A program made the translations under genes and the position numbers. From Massilia sp. Leaf139 (GTDB lineage Bacteria > Pseudomonadota > Gammaproteobacteria > Burkholderiales > Burkholderiaceae_D): DNA of 64,000 bases. The stretch is taken from assembly GCF_001424165.1 (NCBI RefSeq), contig NZ_LMOJ01000001.1, forward strand, positions 151,194 through 215,193. Reading direction: 5' to 3'. The notes below the pieces were generated by a model. It worked only from the letters and a program-made list of their open reading frames with translations. It was not told where the DNA came from and ran no database searches. How positions within the stretch are numbered: position 1 is the first letter of the stretch; each line of letters opens with the position of its first letter. Shown here one piece after another: positions 51,285 through 60,284 of this stretch.

Positions 51285-53063
51285 TTACAGCACGTCGCTC
51301 GCGTGATCCGCCAGGCGCGAGCGCTCGCCGCGCGCCAGCGTCACGTGGCCGCTGTGGCTCCAGCCCTTGAAACGATCCACCACATAGGTCAGGCCGCTCG
51401 AACCCTCGGTCAGGTATGGCGTGTCGATCTGCGCGATGTTACCCAGGCACAGGATCTTGGTGCCGGGGCCGGCGCGGGTGACCAGCGTCTTCATCTGCTT
51501 CGGCGTCAGGTTCTGCGCCTCGTCGATGATCAGGAACTTGTTGACGAAGGTGCGGCCGCGCATGAAGTTGAGCGACTTGATCTTGATGCGCGAGCGGATC
51601 AGGTCTTGCGTCGCGGCGCGGCCCCAGTCGCCGGCGTCGGAATCGGACTTGTTCAGCACTTCCAGGTTGTCGTCGAACGCGCCCATCCACGGCGACATCT
51701 TCTCTTCCTCGGTACCCGGCAGGAAGCCGATGTCCTCGCCGACCGGCACCGTGACGCGGGTGACGATGATCTCGTTGTACAGCTTGGTTTCCAGCACCTG
51801 CGCCAGGCCGGCGGCCAGGGCCAGCAGGGTCTTGCCGGTGCCGGCCTGGCCGAGCAGGGTGACGAAATCGCATTCCGGGTTCATCAAGAGGTTCAGCGCG
51901 AAGTTCTGCTCGCGGTTGCGCGCGGTAATGCCCCAGACGCTGTTCTTGGTGTGGCTATAGTCGCGCAGCACCTGGAACACGGCGGTCTTGCCGTTGATTT
52001 CCTTGACCTGCGCATACATCGGCGCCTCGCCGCCCGAGGGCTCGAGGAACACGAACTGATTGGTGAGCAGGCTCGGAATGAAAGGGCCGTTGACGCGATA
52101 GAACGTCGCGTTGTTGCCGTTCTTGTTTTCCTGCCAGGACTCCATGTTCTTGCTGTGCTTGTCCCAGAAGTCGTCCGGCAGCTGGACGATGCCCGAGTAC
52201 AGCAGGTCGGTGTCTTCCAGCACGTGGTCGTTGAAATAGTCCTCGGCCGGCAGGCCCAGGGCGCGCGCCTTGATGCGCATGTTGATGTCCTTCGACACCA
52301 GCACGATGGCGCGCTCGGGCTGCTCGGCGGCCAGCGCCTTCACCACGCCCAGGATCTGGTTGTCGGCCTTGCCGACCGGCAGGCCTTCGGGCAGCAGGGG
52401 GCCGCTTTGCAGCTTGGTCTGGAAGAACAGGCGGCCCTTGGCATCCTTGTTGCCGAGCTTGGCCAGTTCGATGCCGGCCTCGATGCCGTCGTCGTCGATG
52501 TCGGCGATCAGGGCGTCCAGGGTGCGCGACACCTGGCGCGCGTTGCGGGCGACTTCCGACATGCCTTTCTTGTGGTCGTCGAGTTCCTCGAGCGTCATCA
52601 TCGGCAGGTAGACGTCGTGTTCCTCGAAACGGAACAGGCTGGTCGGATCGTGCATCAGCACGTTGGTATCGAGCACGAAGACCTTGGTCTTGCCCGAGCG
52701 GTCGGCCTTGCGGCTGGTCGAGGACTTGACCGTGACTTCGACCGGCTTGTGCTTGGCCGGATGCGGTTCGTCCTGGTCGGTTTCCTTGAGCCTGGCATTG
52801 GTGCCGGTCTCGGCACGGGTTGGCCAGGTTGCGCTTTCGCCTTGCGGCGAGGGCACGGCGGCCAGGGGAGCGGCCTTGCCCTTGCGTGCACGGCTCGATT
52901 TGGAAGCGGGGACGGCCTTGCCGCTGATCAGGTCTTCGACGGGATCGGCTGCCACCGGCGCTGCGGCCAGCGCGCGCACAGGGGACTTGCCGGGTTCGGC
53001 TTTGGGGTATTCGTTTACCGGCAGCAGCGTGGCCGGCTTCGTAGGCATTTTCGGTAGTGGCAT
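51285..53063 (-). CDS. phoH: PhoH-family ATPase with N-terminal PIN domain
   Basis: A 592-residue protein. The first ~120 residues are a disordered Pro/Ala/Lys-rich region. A PIN ribonuclease domain follows (KVFVLDTNVLMHDP, with acidic residues MTLEELDDHKKG), then the PhoH ATPase with Walker A GQAGTGKTLLAL and Walker B FLIIDEAQNL. This PIN-PhoH fusion (PhoH2-like) is an RNA helicase/RNase in studied cases. The start at 53063 is tentative; Met at 53048 is possible. Terminator just after the stop. Confidence 0.92.
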   Translation of the reverse strand: MPLPKMPTKPATLLPVNEYPKAEPGKSPVRALAAAPVAADPVEDLISGKAVPASKSSRARKGKAAPLAAVPSPQGESATWPTRAETGTNARLKETDQDEPHPAKHKPVEVTVKSSTSRKADRSGKTKVFVLDTNVLMHDPTSLFRFEEHDVYLPMMTLEELDDHKKGMSEVARNARQVSRTLDALIADIDDDGIEAGIELAKLGNKDAKGRLFFQTKLQSGPLLPEGLPVGKADNQILGVVKALAAEQPERAIVLVSKDINMRIKARALGLPAEDYFNDHVLEDTDLLYSGIVQLPDDFWDKHSKNMESWQENKNGNNATFYRVNGPFIPSLLTNQFVFLEPSGGEAPMYAQVKEINGKTAVFQVLRDYSHTKNSVWGITARNREQNFALNLLMNPECDFVTLLGQAGTGKTLLALAAGLAQVLETKLYNEIIVTRVTVPVGEDIGFLPGTEEEKMSPWMGAFDDNLEVLNKSDSDAGDWGRAATQDLIRSRIKIKSLNFMRGRTFVNKFLIIDEAQNLTPKQMKTLVTRAGPGTKILCLGNIAQIDTPYLTEGSSGLTYVVDRFKGWSHSGHVTLARGERSRLADHASDVL

Positions 53064-53317
53064 CAGGTTCTCAATCTAGAAAAGTGGAGGACGCTCGCGC
53101 CAGTGCGCGTGAACGGCACTGGCGGGCGGAGTAGATGCAACTGGGTACAACGTGAATGACAGCTTGGATACAACTTGAAGGGCGCGGGCCAGGGCCGCGA
53201 GGGCGGCGCGGCAGGCAGCCGGATTGAAATGGTGCTGATATAAAACGGATCGACTCAAAATGACAGGGTTCGTCCAGAAGGTTGTCGGACTGGAGCGTAC
53301 GATCGGCTCGAGCCTGA

Positions 53318-53788
53318 TTAAGGCAGGCGCTTCACAAATTCCAGCACTTCATCGACGTGATCGTTGACCTTCACGCCACGCCATTCTTTCACCAATCGGC
53401 CGTGAGCGTCAACGACAAACGTACTGCGCTCGACCCCCCGGACTTGCTTGCCGTACATCATTTTATTCTTCATTACATTGAACTGGTTGCACACCAATTC
53501 GTCAGGATCGGAGATCAGTTCGAAGGGCAGGCCGAGCTTGGATTTGAAGCCTTCGTGCGAGCGCAGCGAATCGCGGCTGATGCCATATACTTCGGCGCCG
53601 GCGGCGAGGAATTCGTCGTGCTTGTCACGGAAAGCCATGCTCTCGGTGGTGCAGCCGGGCGTATTGTCCTTGGGGTAGAAATACAGCACCGTGTACTTGG
53701 CCGGACGCCCGCCAAGCTGGAAAGTCTGGTCGCCGGTCATGGCGGCGGAAAAGTTCTCTACGGTTGCTGCGCTGGGGCTGTCGGCCAC
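53318..53788 (-). CDS. bcp: Thiol peroxidase, Bcp/PrxQ family
   Basis: A 156-residue peroxiredoxin with peroxidatic Cys in YPKDNTPGCTTES. The nearby resolving cysteine of E. coli Bcp (five residues on, CxxxxC) is absent; Met stands close to that place. Another Cys occurs in ELVCNQF. A GTG start at 53788 was chosen because AGGAGAAACCC lies directly before it; the open frame continues upstream to an ATG at 53827 without support. Confidence 0.92.
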   Translation of the reverse strand: MADSPSAATVENFSAAMTGDQTFQLGGRPAKYTVLYFYPKDNTPGCTTESMAFRDKHDEFLAAGAEVYGISRDSLRSHEGFKSKLGLPFELISDPDELVCNQFNVMKNKMMYGKQVRGVERSTFVVDAHGRLVKEWRGVKVNDHVDEVLEFVKRLP

Positions 53789-53963
53789 GGGTTTCTCCTG
53801 GTAGGGGCAGGATCGGCCACGTGCCATCCTGCGGTACGCTCATGATAATCGGCGATCGCGGCAAGTGCCACTCTAGCATGCCGATATGTCAATAGCCGAT
53901 CCGATATGGGGCCGGCGCGGCGACATTCAATAGGGCAAGTTTCAGCCGGAGGCTGCAGCTGAC

Positions 53964-54350
53964 TCAGGCCGGTGCAGTGCCTTCGATGATCAGCGCCAGG
54001 GTCACCTTGCGGCCTTCGCCCATCAGCACGTTATAGGTGCGGCAGGCGGCCTGGCTGTCCATCGACTCGACCCCGGTATGGCGCGCCGACAGGCTGGCGA
54101 TCAGGCGTGGATGCACGAAACGCTGGCGCTCGCCGGTGCCGAGGATGACGACGTCCGGCGCGTCGGCGGCGATCTGCTCGAAATGCCCAGGCTGCAGATC
54201 CTCGAAGCGCGTCACGTCCCAGGCGCGCGGCGGCACTTCCGGCATCACCAGCAGGCTGTGGTTGAAGCGCTGGGCATTGATTTCCACGCCCGAGGCGTCG
54301 TAGCCGGTGACGGTCTGGTATTGCTGGGTGCTGTCGGAATGGAGTTTCAT
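53964..54350 (-). CDS. Mth938-like domain protein (DUF498)
   Basis: A 128-residue protein of the Mth938/NDUFAF3-like family: SLLVMPEVPPRAWDV, then DVVILGTGERQRFVHP and a Cys in SQAACRTYNVLMGEGRKV. The mitochondrial homologue NDUFAF3 helps build complex I; the bacterial role is not known. It is transcribed away from alaA. Confidence 0.85.
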   Translation of the reverse strand: MKLHSDSTQQYQTVTGYDASGVEINAQRFNHSLLVMPEVPPRAWDVTRFEDLQPGHFEQIAADAPDVVILGTGERQRFVHPRLIASLSARHTGVESMDSQAACRTYNVLMGEGRKVTLALIIEGTAPA

Positions 54351-54506
54351 CGGTCGAATGCGTTAGGCGAAGGGCTTGCCATTGTAAGCTTTTGTTCCGT
54401 TTTCGGTCGGCGCACCTACGTAGTATGCAAGGTTGCTTAAATTGTTCGCTTTCGGCAGAATGGTATTTTTCGCACTGCAACATGCGGGCAACCTGGGAGT
54501 GACAAT

Positions 54507-55733
54507 TTGCGACCGATTCTGAAATCGAACAAGCTCGACGACGTCTGCTACGAGATCCGCGGCCCGGCGCTGGAGCAGGCGCGCCAGATGGAAGACGATG
54601 GCCACAAGATCATCAAGCTCAATATCGGCAATCTGGCCGTGTTCGGTTTCGATCCGCCCGACGAGATCATGCAGGACATGATCCGCAACATGCACGGCGC
54701 GGCCGGCTATACGGATTCGAAGGGCATGTTTGCACCGCGCAAGGCGGTGATGCACTACACCCAGCAAAAGAAGATCGCCAACGTCAAGATCGACGACATC
54801 TACCTGGGCAATGGCGCCTCGGAACTGATCGTCATGGCGATGCAGGGCCTGCTCAACAACGGCGACGAGGTGCTGGTGCCGGCACCCGACTATCCGCTGT
54901 GGACGGCGGCCGTGAGCCTGGCCGGCGGCGCGCCCGTGCACTACATCTGCGATGAAGGGGCCGGCTGGATGCCGGACATCGCCGACATGCGCAAGAAAAT
55001 CACGCCAAACACGCGCGCGATCGTCGTCATCAACCCGAACAACCCGACCGGTGCTCTATACCCACGTGAGGTGCTGCTCGACATCATCGAGCTGGCGCGC
55101 CAGCACAGCCTCATCGTCTACGCCGACGAAATCTACGACAAGGTACTCTACGACGGCCACCAGCACGACTCGATCGCATCGCTGGCGGACGACGTGCTGT
55201 TCGTGACCCTGAACGGTCTGTCGAAGAACTACCGCTCCTGCGGCTACCGCGCCGGCTGGATGGTGATCTCGGGCGAGAAGCGCCATGCGAAGGACTATAT
55301 CGAAGGCCTCAACATGCTGGCCTCGATGCGCCTGTGTGCGAATGCCCCCGGGCAGTTCGCGATCCAGACCGCGCTCGGCGGCTACCAGAGCATCAACGAC
55401 CTGGTCGGCCCCGGCGGGCGCCTGCTCAAGCAGCGCGACCTGGCGCACAAGCTGCTGACCGACATTCCGGGCGTCACTTGCGTCAAGCCGAAAGCGGCCC
55501 TGTACATGTTCCCGCGCCTGGATCCGGCCATGTACCCGATCGCCGACGACCAGCAGTTCATCTGCGAACTGCTGGGCGAGGAAAAGGTCTTGCTGGTGCA
55601 GGGCACCGGCTTCAACTGGCATTCGCCGGATCACTTCCGCCTGGTGTTCCTGCCCAATTCCGACGACCTCACCGACGCCTGCGGCCGCATCGCACGCTTC
55701 CTCGACGGCTACCGACGACGCCACGCCCGCTAA
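54507..55733 (+). CDS. alaA: Alanine-synthesising aminotransferase, AlaA type
   Basis: A 408-residue PLP aminotransferase very close to E. coli AlaA in layout: KSNKLDDVCYEIRGP at the start, PAPDYPLWTAAVSLAGG, NPNNPTGALYP, YADEIYDK and the PLP lysine in NGLSKNYR. It makes alanine from pyruvate and glutamate. The start appears to be TTG at 54507, giving the conserved RPILKSNKL; GGGAG lies nine bases upstream and no ATG fits. hom follows after 24 bases. Confidence 0.93.
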   Translation: MRPILKSNKLDDVCYEIRGPALEQARQMEDDGHKIIKLNIGNLAVFGFDPPDEIMQDMIRNMHGAAGYTDSKGMFAPRKAVMHYTQQKKIANVKIDDIYLGNGASELIVMAMQGLLNNGDEVLVPAPDYPLWTAAVSLAGGAPVHYICDEGAGWMPDIADMRKKITPNTRAIVVINPNNPTGALYPREVLLDIIELARQHSLIVYADEIYDKVLYDGHQHDSIASLADDVLFVTLNGLSKNYRSCGYRAGWMVISGEKRHAKDYIEGLNMLASMRLCANAPGQFAIQTALGGYQSINDLVGPGGRLLKQRDLAHKLLTDIPGVTCVKPKAALYMFPRLDPAMYPIADDQQFICELLGEEKVLLVQGTGFNWHSPDHFRLVFLPNSDDLTDACGRIARFLDGYRRRHAR

Positions 55734-55757
55734 GCTAAATCACCCTGTGAATCGACC

Positions 55758-57077
55758 ATGAAACCCATCAAAGTTGGCCTCCTCGGCATCGGCACCGTCG
55801 GTGCGGGCACCTTCAATGTGCTGCAACGCAACCAGGAAGACATCCGCCGCCGGGCCGGCCGCGGCATCGAGATCACGATGGTCGCCGCCCGCAACACCGA
55901 ACGCGCCGCGCGCCTGACCGGCGGCAACTGCCAGATCGTCGACGATCCCTTCCAGGTCGTCGACAGCCCGGACGTCGACATCGTCGTCGAACTGATCGGC
56001 GGCTACGAGCTGCCGCGCGAACTGGTGCTGCGCGCCATCGCCAACGGCAAGCACGTGGTCACCGCCAACAAGGCCTTGTTGGCCCTGCACGGCAACGAGA
56101 TCTTCGCCGCCGCCCAGGAAAAGGGCGTGATGGTCGCCTTCGAAGCGGCCGTCGCCGGCGGCGTGCCGATCATCAAGGCGCTGCGCGAAGGCCTGACGGC
56201 CAACCGCATCGAATCGGTGGCCGGCATCATCAACGGCACCACCAATTTCATCCTGTCCGAGATGCGCGACAAGGGCCTGGACTTCGACGTCGTGCTGAAG
56301 CAGGCGCAGGAACTCGGCTACGCAGAGCTCGACCCGACCTTCGACATCGAAGGCGTGGACGCGGCGCATAAGTTGACGATCATGTCGGCGATCGCCTTCG
56401 GCATCCCGGTGCAGTTCGACAAGGCGCACGTCGAGGGCATCAGCGCACTGCAGGCCGACGACATTCGCTACGCCGAACAGCTCGGCTACCGCATCAAGCT
56501 GCTCGGCATCACGCGCCGCGCCACGGTCGACGGCGTCGAGGGTATCGAGCTGCGCGTACACCCGACCCTGATTCCGGCCGCGCGCCTGATCGCCAACGTC
56601 GAGGGCGCGATGAACGCGGTGCTGGTCGAGGCCGACGCCGTCGGTTCCACCCTGTACTACGGCAAGGGCGCAGGCTCCGAGCCGACGGCTTCCGCAGTGA
56701 TCGCCGACCTGGTCGACGTGACGCGCCTGGCCACGGTCGACCCGTATTGCCGCGTGCCGCACCTGGCCTTCCAGCCGAACGAGATGACGGACGTGGCGAT
56801 CCTGCCGATGGCCGACATCACGACCAGCTACTACCTGCGCGTCTATGTGAACGACCAGCTCGGCGTAATGGCCGACCTGACCCGCATCCTGGCCGATGCC
56901 GGCATCTCGATCGACGCGGTGCTGCAAAAGGGCGCACGCGGCGACAAGTGCACCGACATCATCATGATCACCCACGAGACCCGCGAGAAGAAGGTCGAAG
57001 CGGCGATTGCGCGCATCGAGGCACTTGCTTCGGTGGTCGGCAAGGTGATCCGGATCAGGCTGGAAACGCTGAGCTAG
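55758..57077 (+). CDS. hom: Homoserine dehydrogenase
   Basis: A 439-residue NAD(P)H enzyme that reduces aspartate semialdehyde to homoserine for threonine and methionine. N-terminal LLGIGTVGAGTFNVL binds the nucleotide; NKALLALHGNEIF, GIINGTTNFILSEM and ELGYAELDPTFDIEGVDAAHK (in part) form the active site. The C-terminal ~90 residues are an ACT domain, the likely threonine sensor. It uses the product of asd elsewhere in this window. Confidence 0.96.
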   Translation: MKPIKVGLLGIGTVGAGTFNVLQRNQEDIRRRAGRGIEITMVAARNTERAARLTGGNCQIVDDPFQVVDSPDVDIVVELIGGYELPRELVLRAIANGKHVVTANKALLALHGNEIFAAAQEKGVMVAFEAAVAGGVPIIKALREGLTANRIESVAGIINGTTNFILSEMRDKGLDFDVVLKQAQELGYAELDPTFDIEGVDAAHKLTIMSAIAFGIPVQFDKAHVEGISALQADDIRYAEQLGYRIKLLGITRRATVDGVEGIELRVHPTLIPAARLIANVEGAMNAVLVEADAVGSTLYYGKGAGSEPTASAVIADLVDVTRLATVDPYCRVPHLAFQPNEMTDVAILPMADITTSYYLRVYVNDQLGVMADLTRILADAGISIDAVLQKGARGDKCTDIIMITHETREKKVEAAIARIEALASVVGKVIRIRLETLS

Positions 57078-57087
57078 CAGCCAGCGC

Positions 57088-57300
57088 TCAATAACCTGTG
57101 CTGCGTTCGGTTCCGCCCGGACAGGGTGGGTGCTTCGATTCGATCAGGAATTCGAGCGCAAACTCGTCGACGGTAGGGGCGGGCAAGCCATCCTCGTCGT
57201 CGAGCGAAGCGGTGGTGAGATCGAGCAGCGCATGCTCGATGTCGTCGCACAGCGCGTCGAGCGCGCCGGGCCGGAGGGTAGGGAGCTTGGGCGAATTCAT
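57088..57300 (-). CDS. Small acidic hypothetical protein of 70 residues
   Basis: The ORF encodes an acidic soluble product (MNSPKLPTLRPGALDALCDD, then DIEHALLDLTTASLDDEDGLPAPTVDE in part). It looks coding because acidic, helix-forming sequence runs throughout and its third-base GC is high. It converges on hom, 10 bases from its stop. The ribosome site is weak. I do not recognise the family. Confidence 0.5.
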   Translation of the reverse strand: MNSPKLPTLRPGALDALCDDIEHALLDLTTASLDDEDGLPAPTVDEFALEFLIESKHPPCPGGTERSTGY

Positions 57301-57527
57301 CCGAGCATTCTACTCACGCTGCGCTGCACAACAAGCAATCGACACTACAGGTTTGCGCCCCATCAAGCGCATTTCCTGCGCACACTCTAATTGCTTTTAT
57401 GAACAACACTTGGACTTGCGCGATGTCGGTGTCGTACCGGTGTCGTCGCATTTCTTGCTACCGTTCGTCTCGCTCCGCAATACTTCGCGTTAGCATCTTA
57501 GGCTGATGATTTTGGGCAACAAAATGA

Positions 57528-57556
57528 TTGTTACGCGCTCCTCCCTGTTGTAAATT
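57528..57556 (+). promoter_or_regulatory. Promoter of the LplT-PlsC fusion gene
   Basis: TTGTTA at 57528-57533 and TAAATT at 57551-57556 are 17 bases apart, 29 bases before the ATG. Otherwise the gap 57301-57584 shows nothing I can name. Confidence 0.5.
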
Positions 57557-57584
57557 ACGCATCTCTCCACCACGGGCCACTTTC

Positions 57585-59471
57585 ATGAGTCAGTCGAGCC
57601 AGTTTTCCCTGCTGTCGCAACGCCGCTTCGCGCCTTTCTTCTGGACTCAGTTCCTGGGCGCCTTCAACGACAACCTGTTCAAGACGGCGCTGCTGGTCGC
57701 GCTGACCTACGACGCCCTGTCCTGGACGACGCTCGATCCGGGCCTGCTGAACAACCTGATTCCCGGCCTGTTCATCCTGCCGTATGTCATCTTCTCCGCC
57801 ACCGCCGGCCAGATCGCCGACAAGGTCGAGAAGGGCAAGCTGGCACGCTTCGTCAAACTGCTCGAAGTCGGCATCATGCTGCTGGCCGCCGTCGGCTGGA
57901 TGACGCATACGCTGTGGCTCCTGATCGCAGCCGTGGTCGGCATGGGCGTGCATTCGACCCTGTTCGGCCCGGTCAAATACGCCTACCTGCCGCAGCACCT
58001 GAAATCGGAAGAGCTGGTCGGCGGCAACGGTGTCGTCGAGATGGGCACCTTCGTCGGCATCCTGCTGGGCGAAGTGGCGGGCGCCTTGCTGGTCGCCCAT
58101 AAACCCTTCGGTATCGAACTCGTCGCCGGGGCCAGCCTGCTGATGGCGCTGCTCGGCCTGGCGGCCAGCTGGCGCATCCCGGCCTCGCCGGCGCCGGCGC
58201 CCGAGCTGAAGATCAACTACAACTTCATCACCGAGTCGGTGCGCAACCTGCGCTTCTCCAGCGGCAACCGCACGGTCTTCCTCTCGATGCTGGGCAATTC
58301 ATGGTTCTGGTTCTACGGCGCCCTGGTGCTGTCGCAATTCCCGGTGTATGCCAAGGACTACCTGCACGGCGACCACAGCGTCTTCGTACTGCTGCTGACC
58401 GTGTTCTCGCTCGGCATCGGCGTCGGCTCGCTGCTGTGCGAAAAACTGTCCGGTCGCAAGGTCGAAATCGGTCTCGTGCCCTTCGGCTCGATCGGCCTGT
58501 CGCTGTTCGGCATCGACCTGTATTTTGCCAGCATGGCCTACACCAACACGGCCACGGTCGACGCCTTCGCGCTCATTGCCCAGCCGGGCGCGGTGCGCAT
58601 CCTGGCCGACCTGGTACTGATCGGCGTCTTCGGCGGCCTGTTCATCGTGCCGCTGTTTGCCCTGATCCAGACCCGCTGCGACCCGAAGCACGTCTCGCGC
58701 ACGATCGCCGGCATGAATATCCTGAACGCCCTGTTCATGGTGGCTGCCGCCGGCGTCGCCATCGTGCTGCTGGGGCAGGGCTTCTCGATTCCCGAGATGT
58801 TCCTGGTCACGGCCCTGCTGAACGCGGCCGTCGCTGTCTACATCTTCTCGCTGGTGCCGGAATTCCTGATGCGCTTCCTGGCCTGGCTGCTGATCCACAC
58901 CATTCACCGCGTGAACACGGTCGACGTCGAGCGCATTCCGGACGAGGGCCCGGCGGTGCTGGTATGTAACCACGTCAGTTATGTCGACGCCATCGTCATC
59001 GGCGCCGCCAGCCCGCGCCCGATCCGCTTCGTGATGGATCACCGCATCTTCAAGACGCCGTTCCTGGGCTGGATCTTCCGCACCGCGAAAGCGATCCCGA
59101 TCGCCCCGGCCAAGGAAGACCCGTTCATGATGGAGCGCGCCTATGTCGACATCGCCGAAGCGCTGCACCAGGGCGACCTGGTCTGCATCTTCCCCGAAGG
59201 CAAACTGACGACGACGGGCGAGATGAACGAATTCCGCGGCGGCGTCGCCAAGATCGTCGAGCGCAGCAAGGTGCCTGTGATCCCGATGGCGCTGCGCGGC
59301 CTCTGGGGCAGCGTGTTCACGCGCGACCCGGGCAACCTGTTCGGGCGCTCCTTCTCGCGCGGCCTGCGCTCGAAGCTGGCGCTGGCGGTCGGCATGCCGG
59401 TGGGGCCGCAGGAAGCGACGCCGGAATACCTGCACGAACAGGTGCGGGAGCTGCGCGGGGACTGGAAGTAA
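57585..59471 (+). CDS. MFS lysophospholipid transporter fused to PlsC-type acyltransferase
   Basis: A 628-residue protein. Residues ~1-430 are a 12-helix major facilitator of the LplT type (FFWTQFLGAFNDNLFKTAL is the family start). Residues ~440-628 are a PlsC acyltransferase with the HX4D motif NHVSYVDA and FPEGKLTTTGEM. E. coli splits these jobs between LplT and Aas. Here flipping of lysophospholipids and re-acylation are joined, without the acyl-ACP synthetase domain of Aas. The start at 57585 (MSQSSQFSLLSQRR) follows the promoter; the longer frame begins inside it. Confidence 0.93.
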   Translation: MSQSSQFSLLSQRRFAPFFWTQFLGAFNDNLFKTALLVALTYDALSWTTLDPGLLNNLIPGLFILPYVIFSATAGQIADKVEKGKLARFVKLLEVGIMLLAAVGWMTHTLWLLIAAVVGMGVHSTLFGPVKYAYLPQHLKSEELVGGNGVVEMGTFVGILLGEVAGALLVAHKPFGIELVAGASLLMALLGLAASWRIPASPAPAPELKINYNFITESVRNLRFSSGNRTVFLSMLGNSWFWFYGALVLSQFPVYAKDYLHGDHSVFVLLLTVFSLGIGVGSLLCEKLSGRKVEIGLVPFGSIGLSLFGIDLYFASMAYTNTATVDAFALIAQPGAVRILADLVLIGVFGGLFIVPLFALIQTRCDPKHVSRTIAGMNILNALFMVAAAGVAIVLLGQGFSIPEMFLVTALLNAAVAVYIFSLVPEFLMRFLAWLLIHTIHRVNTVDVERIPDEGPAVLVCNHVSYVDAIVIGAASPRPIRFVMDHRIFKTPFLGWIFRTAKAIPIAPAKEDPFMMERAYVDIAEALHQGDLVCIFPEGKLTTTGEMNEFRGGVAKIVERSKVPVIPMALRGLWGSVFTRDPGNLFGRSFSRGLRSKLALAVGMPVGPQEATPEYLHEQVRELRGDWK

Positions 59472-59532
59472 GGCGGCGCGGGACTTGATCCACATCGCCC
59501 CCGCGCTTAAACTTGCTTTAGACATCACAAAA

Positions 59533-59564
59533 ACCTGAGAAAATTTTTTTGTCTCAGGTATAAT
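59533..59564. promoter_or_regulatory. Dyad overlapping the -10 of tRNA-Pro
   Basis: ACCTGAGA (59533-59540) and TCTCAGGT (59552-59559) are perfect inverted repeats around an A/T-rich loop. The last base of the dyad is the first base of a perfect TATAAT (59559-59564), 13 bases before the tRNA. The dyad covers the -35 region, where no good hexamer is seen. Confidence 0.5.
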
Positions 59565-59576
59565 TGCTGGCTAAGT

Positions 59577-59653
<77 letters not shown>

Positions 59654-59664
59654 AAGAATCAAAG

Positions 59665-59700
59665 AAAAAGGCCAATCTACGGATTGGCCTTTTTCTTTTC
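59665..59700 (+). terminator. Intrinsic terminator after tRNA-Pro
   Basis: AAAAAGGCCAATC and GATTGGCCTTTTT form a 13-base stem with a four-base loop and a T-rich tail. Confidence 0.93.
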
Positions 59701-59746
59701 TGTGTCATGTTTGTCCTTAACCGTATTCGTGGTGATTATTTGGGGA

Positions 59747-59775
59747 TTGACATGTAAATACGTCTCTCGTATTTT
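59747..59775 (+). promoter_or_regulatory. Promoter of the small secreted protein gene
   Basis: A perfect TTGACA at 59747-59752 and TATTTT at 59770-59775 are 17 bases apart, giving a leader of about 100 bases before the ATG at 59883. Confidence 0.6.
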
Positions 59776-59882
59776 TGACCGGCAAGACGAAACCACATCC
59801 GATGTCGATGAAACAGGTTCAATGCATCGGTTGCATACCGAATCGAATAGCTGGTCTTATAAAATCATTTAAAGGGGACAAC

Positions 59883-60224
59883 ATGCGCAAAATTTCGTCA
59901 TTGATTCTTTCTCTGGTGTGTTCTGGATTCACACTGTCCGCCTCTGCTGCGGACGATGCAAAAAATTGTGTGACGCCGCCGCAGATCGGCAAGAATCCGA
60001 ATTGCCCGAACGGGAATTCCGCCAGGATTCATAACCGCTGCGACAAGCCGGTGGATATCAAAATTTGTATTCGCACCACGCGCGACAAATGGGATTGCGG
60101 CGTGCAATGGGGCGTACAGCCCGGAGGATCCTGGTCTTATCCGTCCTGCTTTGGCACCAATGAGGTTGTCTACGATGCTCGTCCGGCCGGCAGCAGCCGC
60201 AAATTCGCGAACCCCGACGATTAA
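59883..60224 (+). CDS. Small secreted six-cysteine protein, hypothetical
   Basis: A 113-residue product with a signal peptide (MRKISSLILSLVCSGFTLSA, cut near ASA-ADD). The mature part has six cysteines (29, 41, 53, 62, 72, 89), enough for three disulfides, in a pattern HNRCDKPVDIKICI ... WDCGVQWG ... YPSCFG. By eye the gene is poorer in GC than its neighbours, and it lies just after a tRNA gene, both signs of possible acquisition. AAAGGGGACAAC is a strong ribosome site. I do not recognise the family; a periplasmic or extracellular role is inferred. Confidence 0.75.
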   Translation: MRKISSLILSLVCSGFTLSASAADDAKNCVTPPQIGKNPNCPNGNSARIHNRCDKPVDIKICIRTTRDKWDCGVQWGVQPGGSWSYPSCFGTNEVVYDARPAGSSRKFANPDD

Positions 60225-60252
60225 GAATCGACTTCCGGCATCGGGAATATGC

Positions 60253-60280
60253 AAAGGCCAGTCGTCAGACTGGCTTTCTT
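60253..60280. terminator. Hairpin between the convergent secreted-protein and GT9 genes
   Basis: GCCAGTC and GACTGGC form the stem, flanked by AAAG and CTTTCTT, so it can act on the plus strand; the minus-strand tail is less T-rich. Confidence 0.6.
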
Positions 60281-60284
60281 CGTT

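Noticed and set aside
57098..57493. 131-codon plus-strand frame after hom
   Set aside because: Ser-rich product typical of a mirror frame; the minus-strand 70-residue ORF has better composition.
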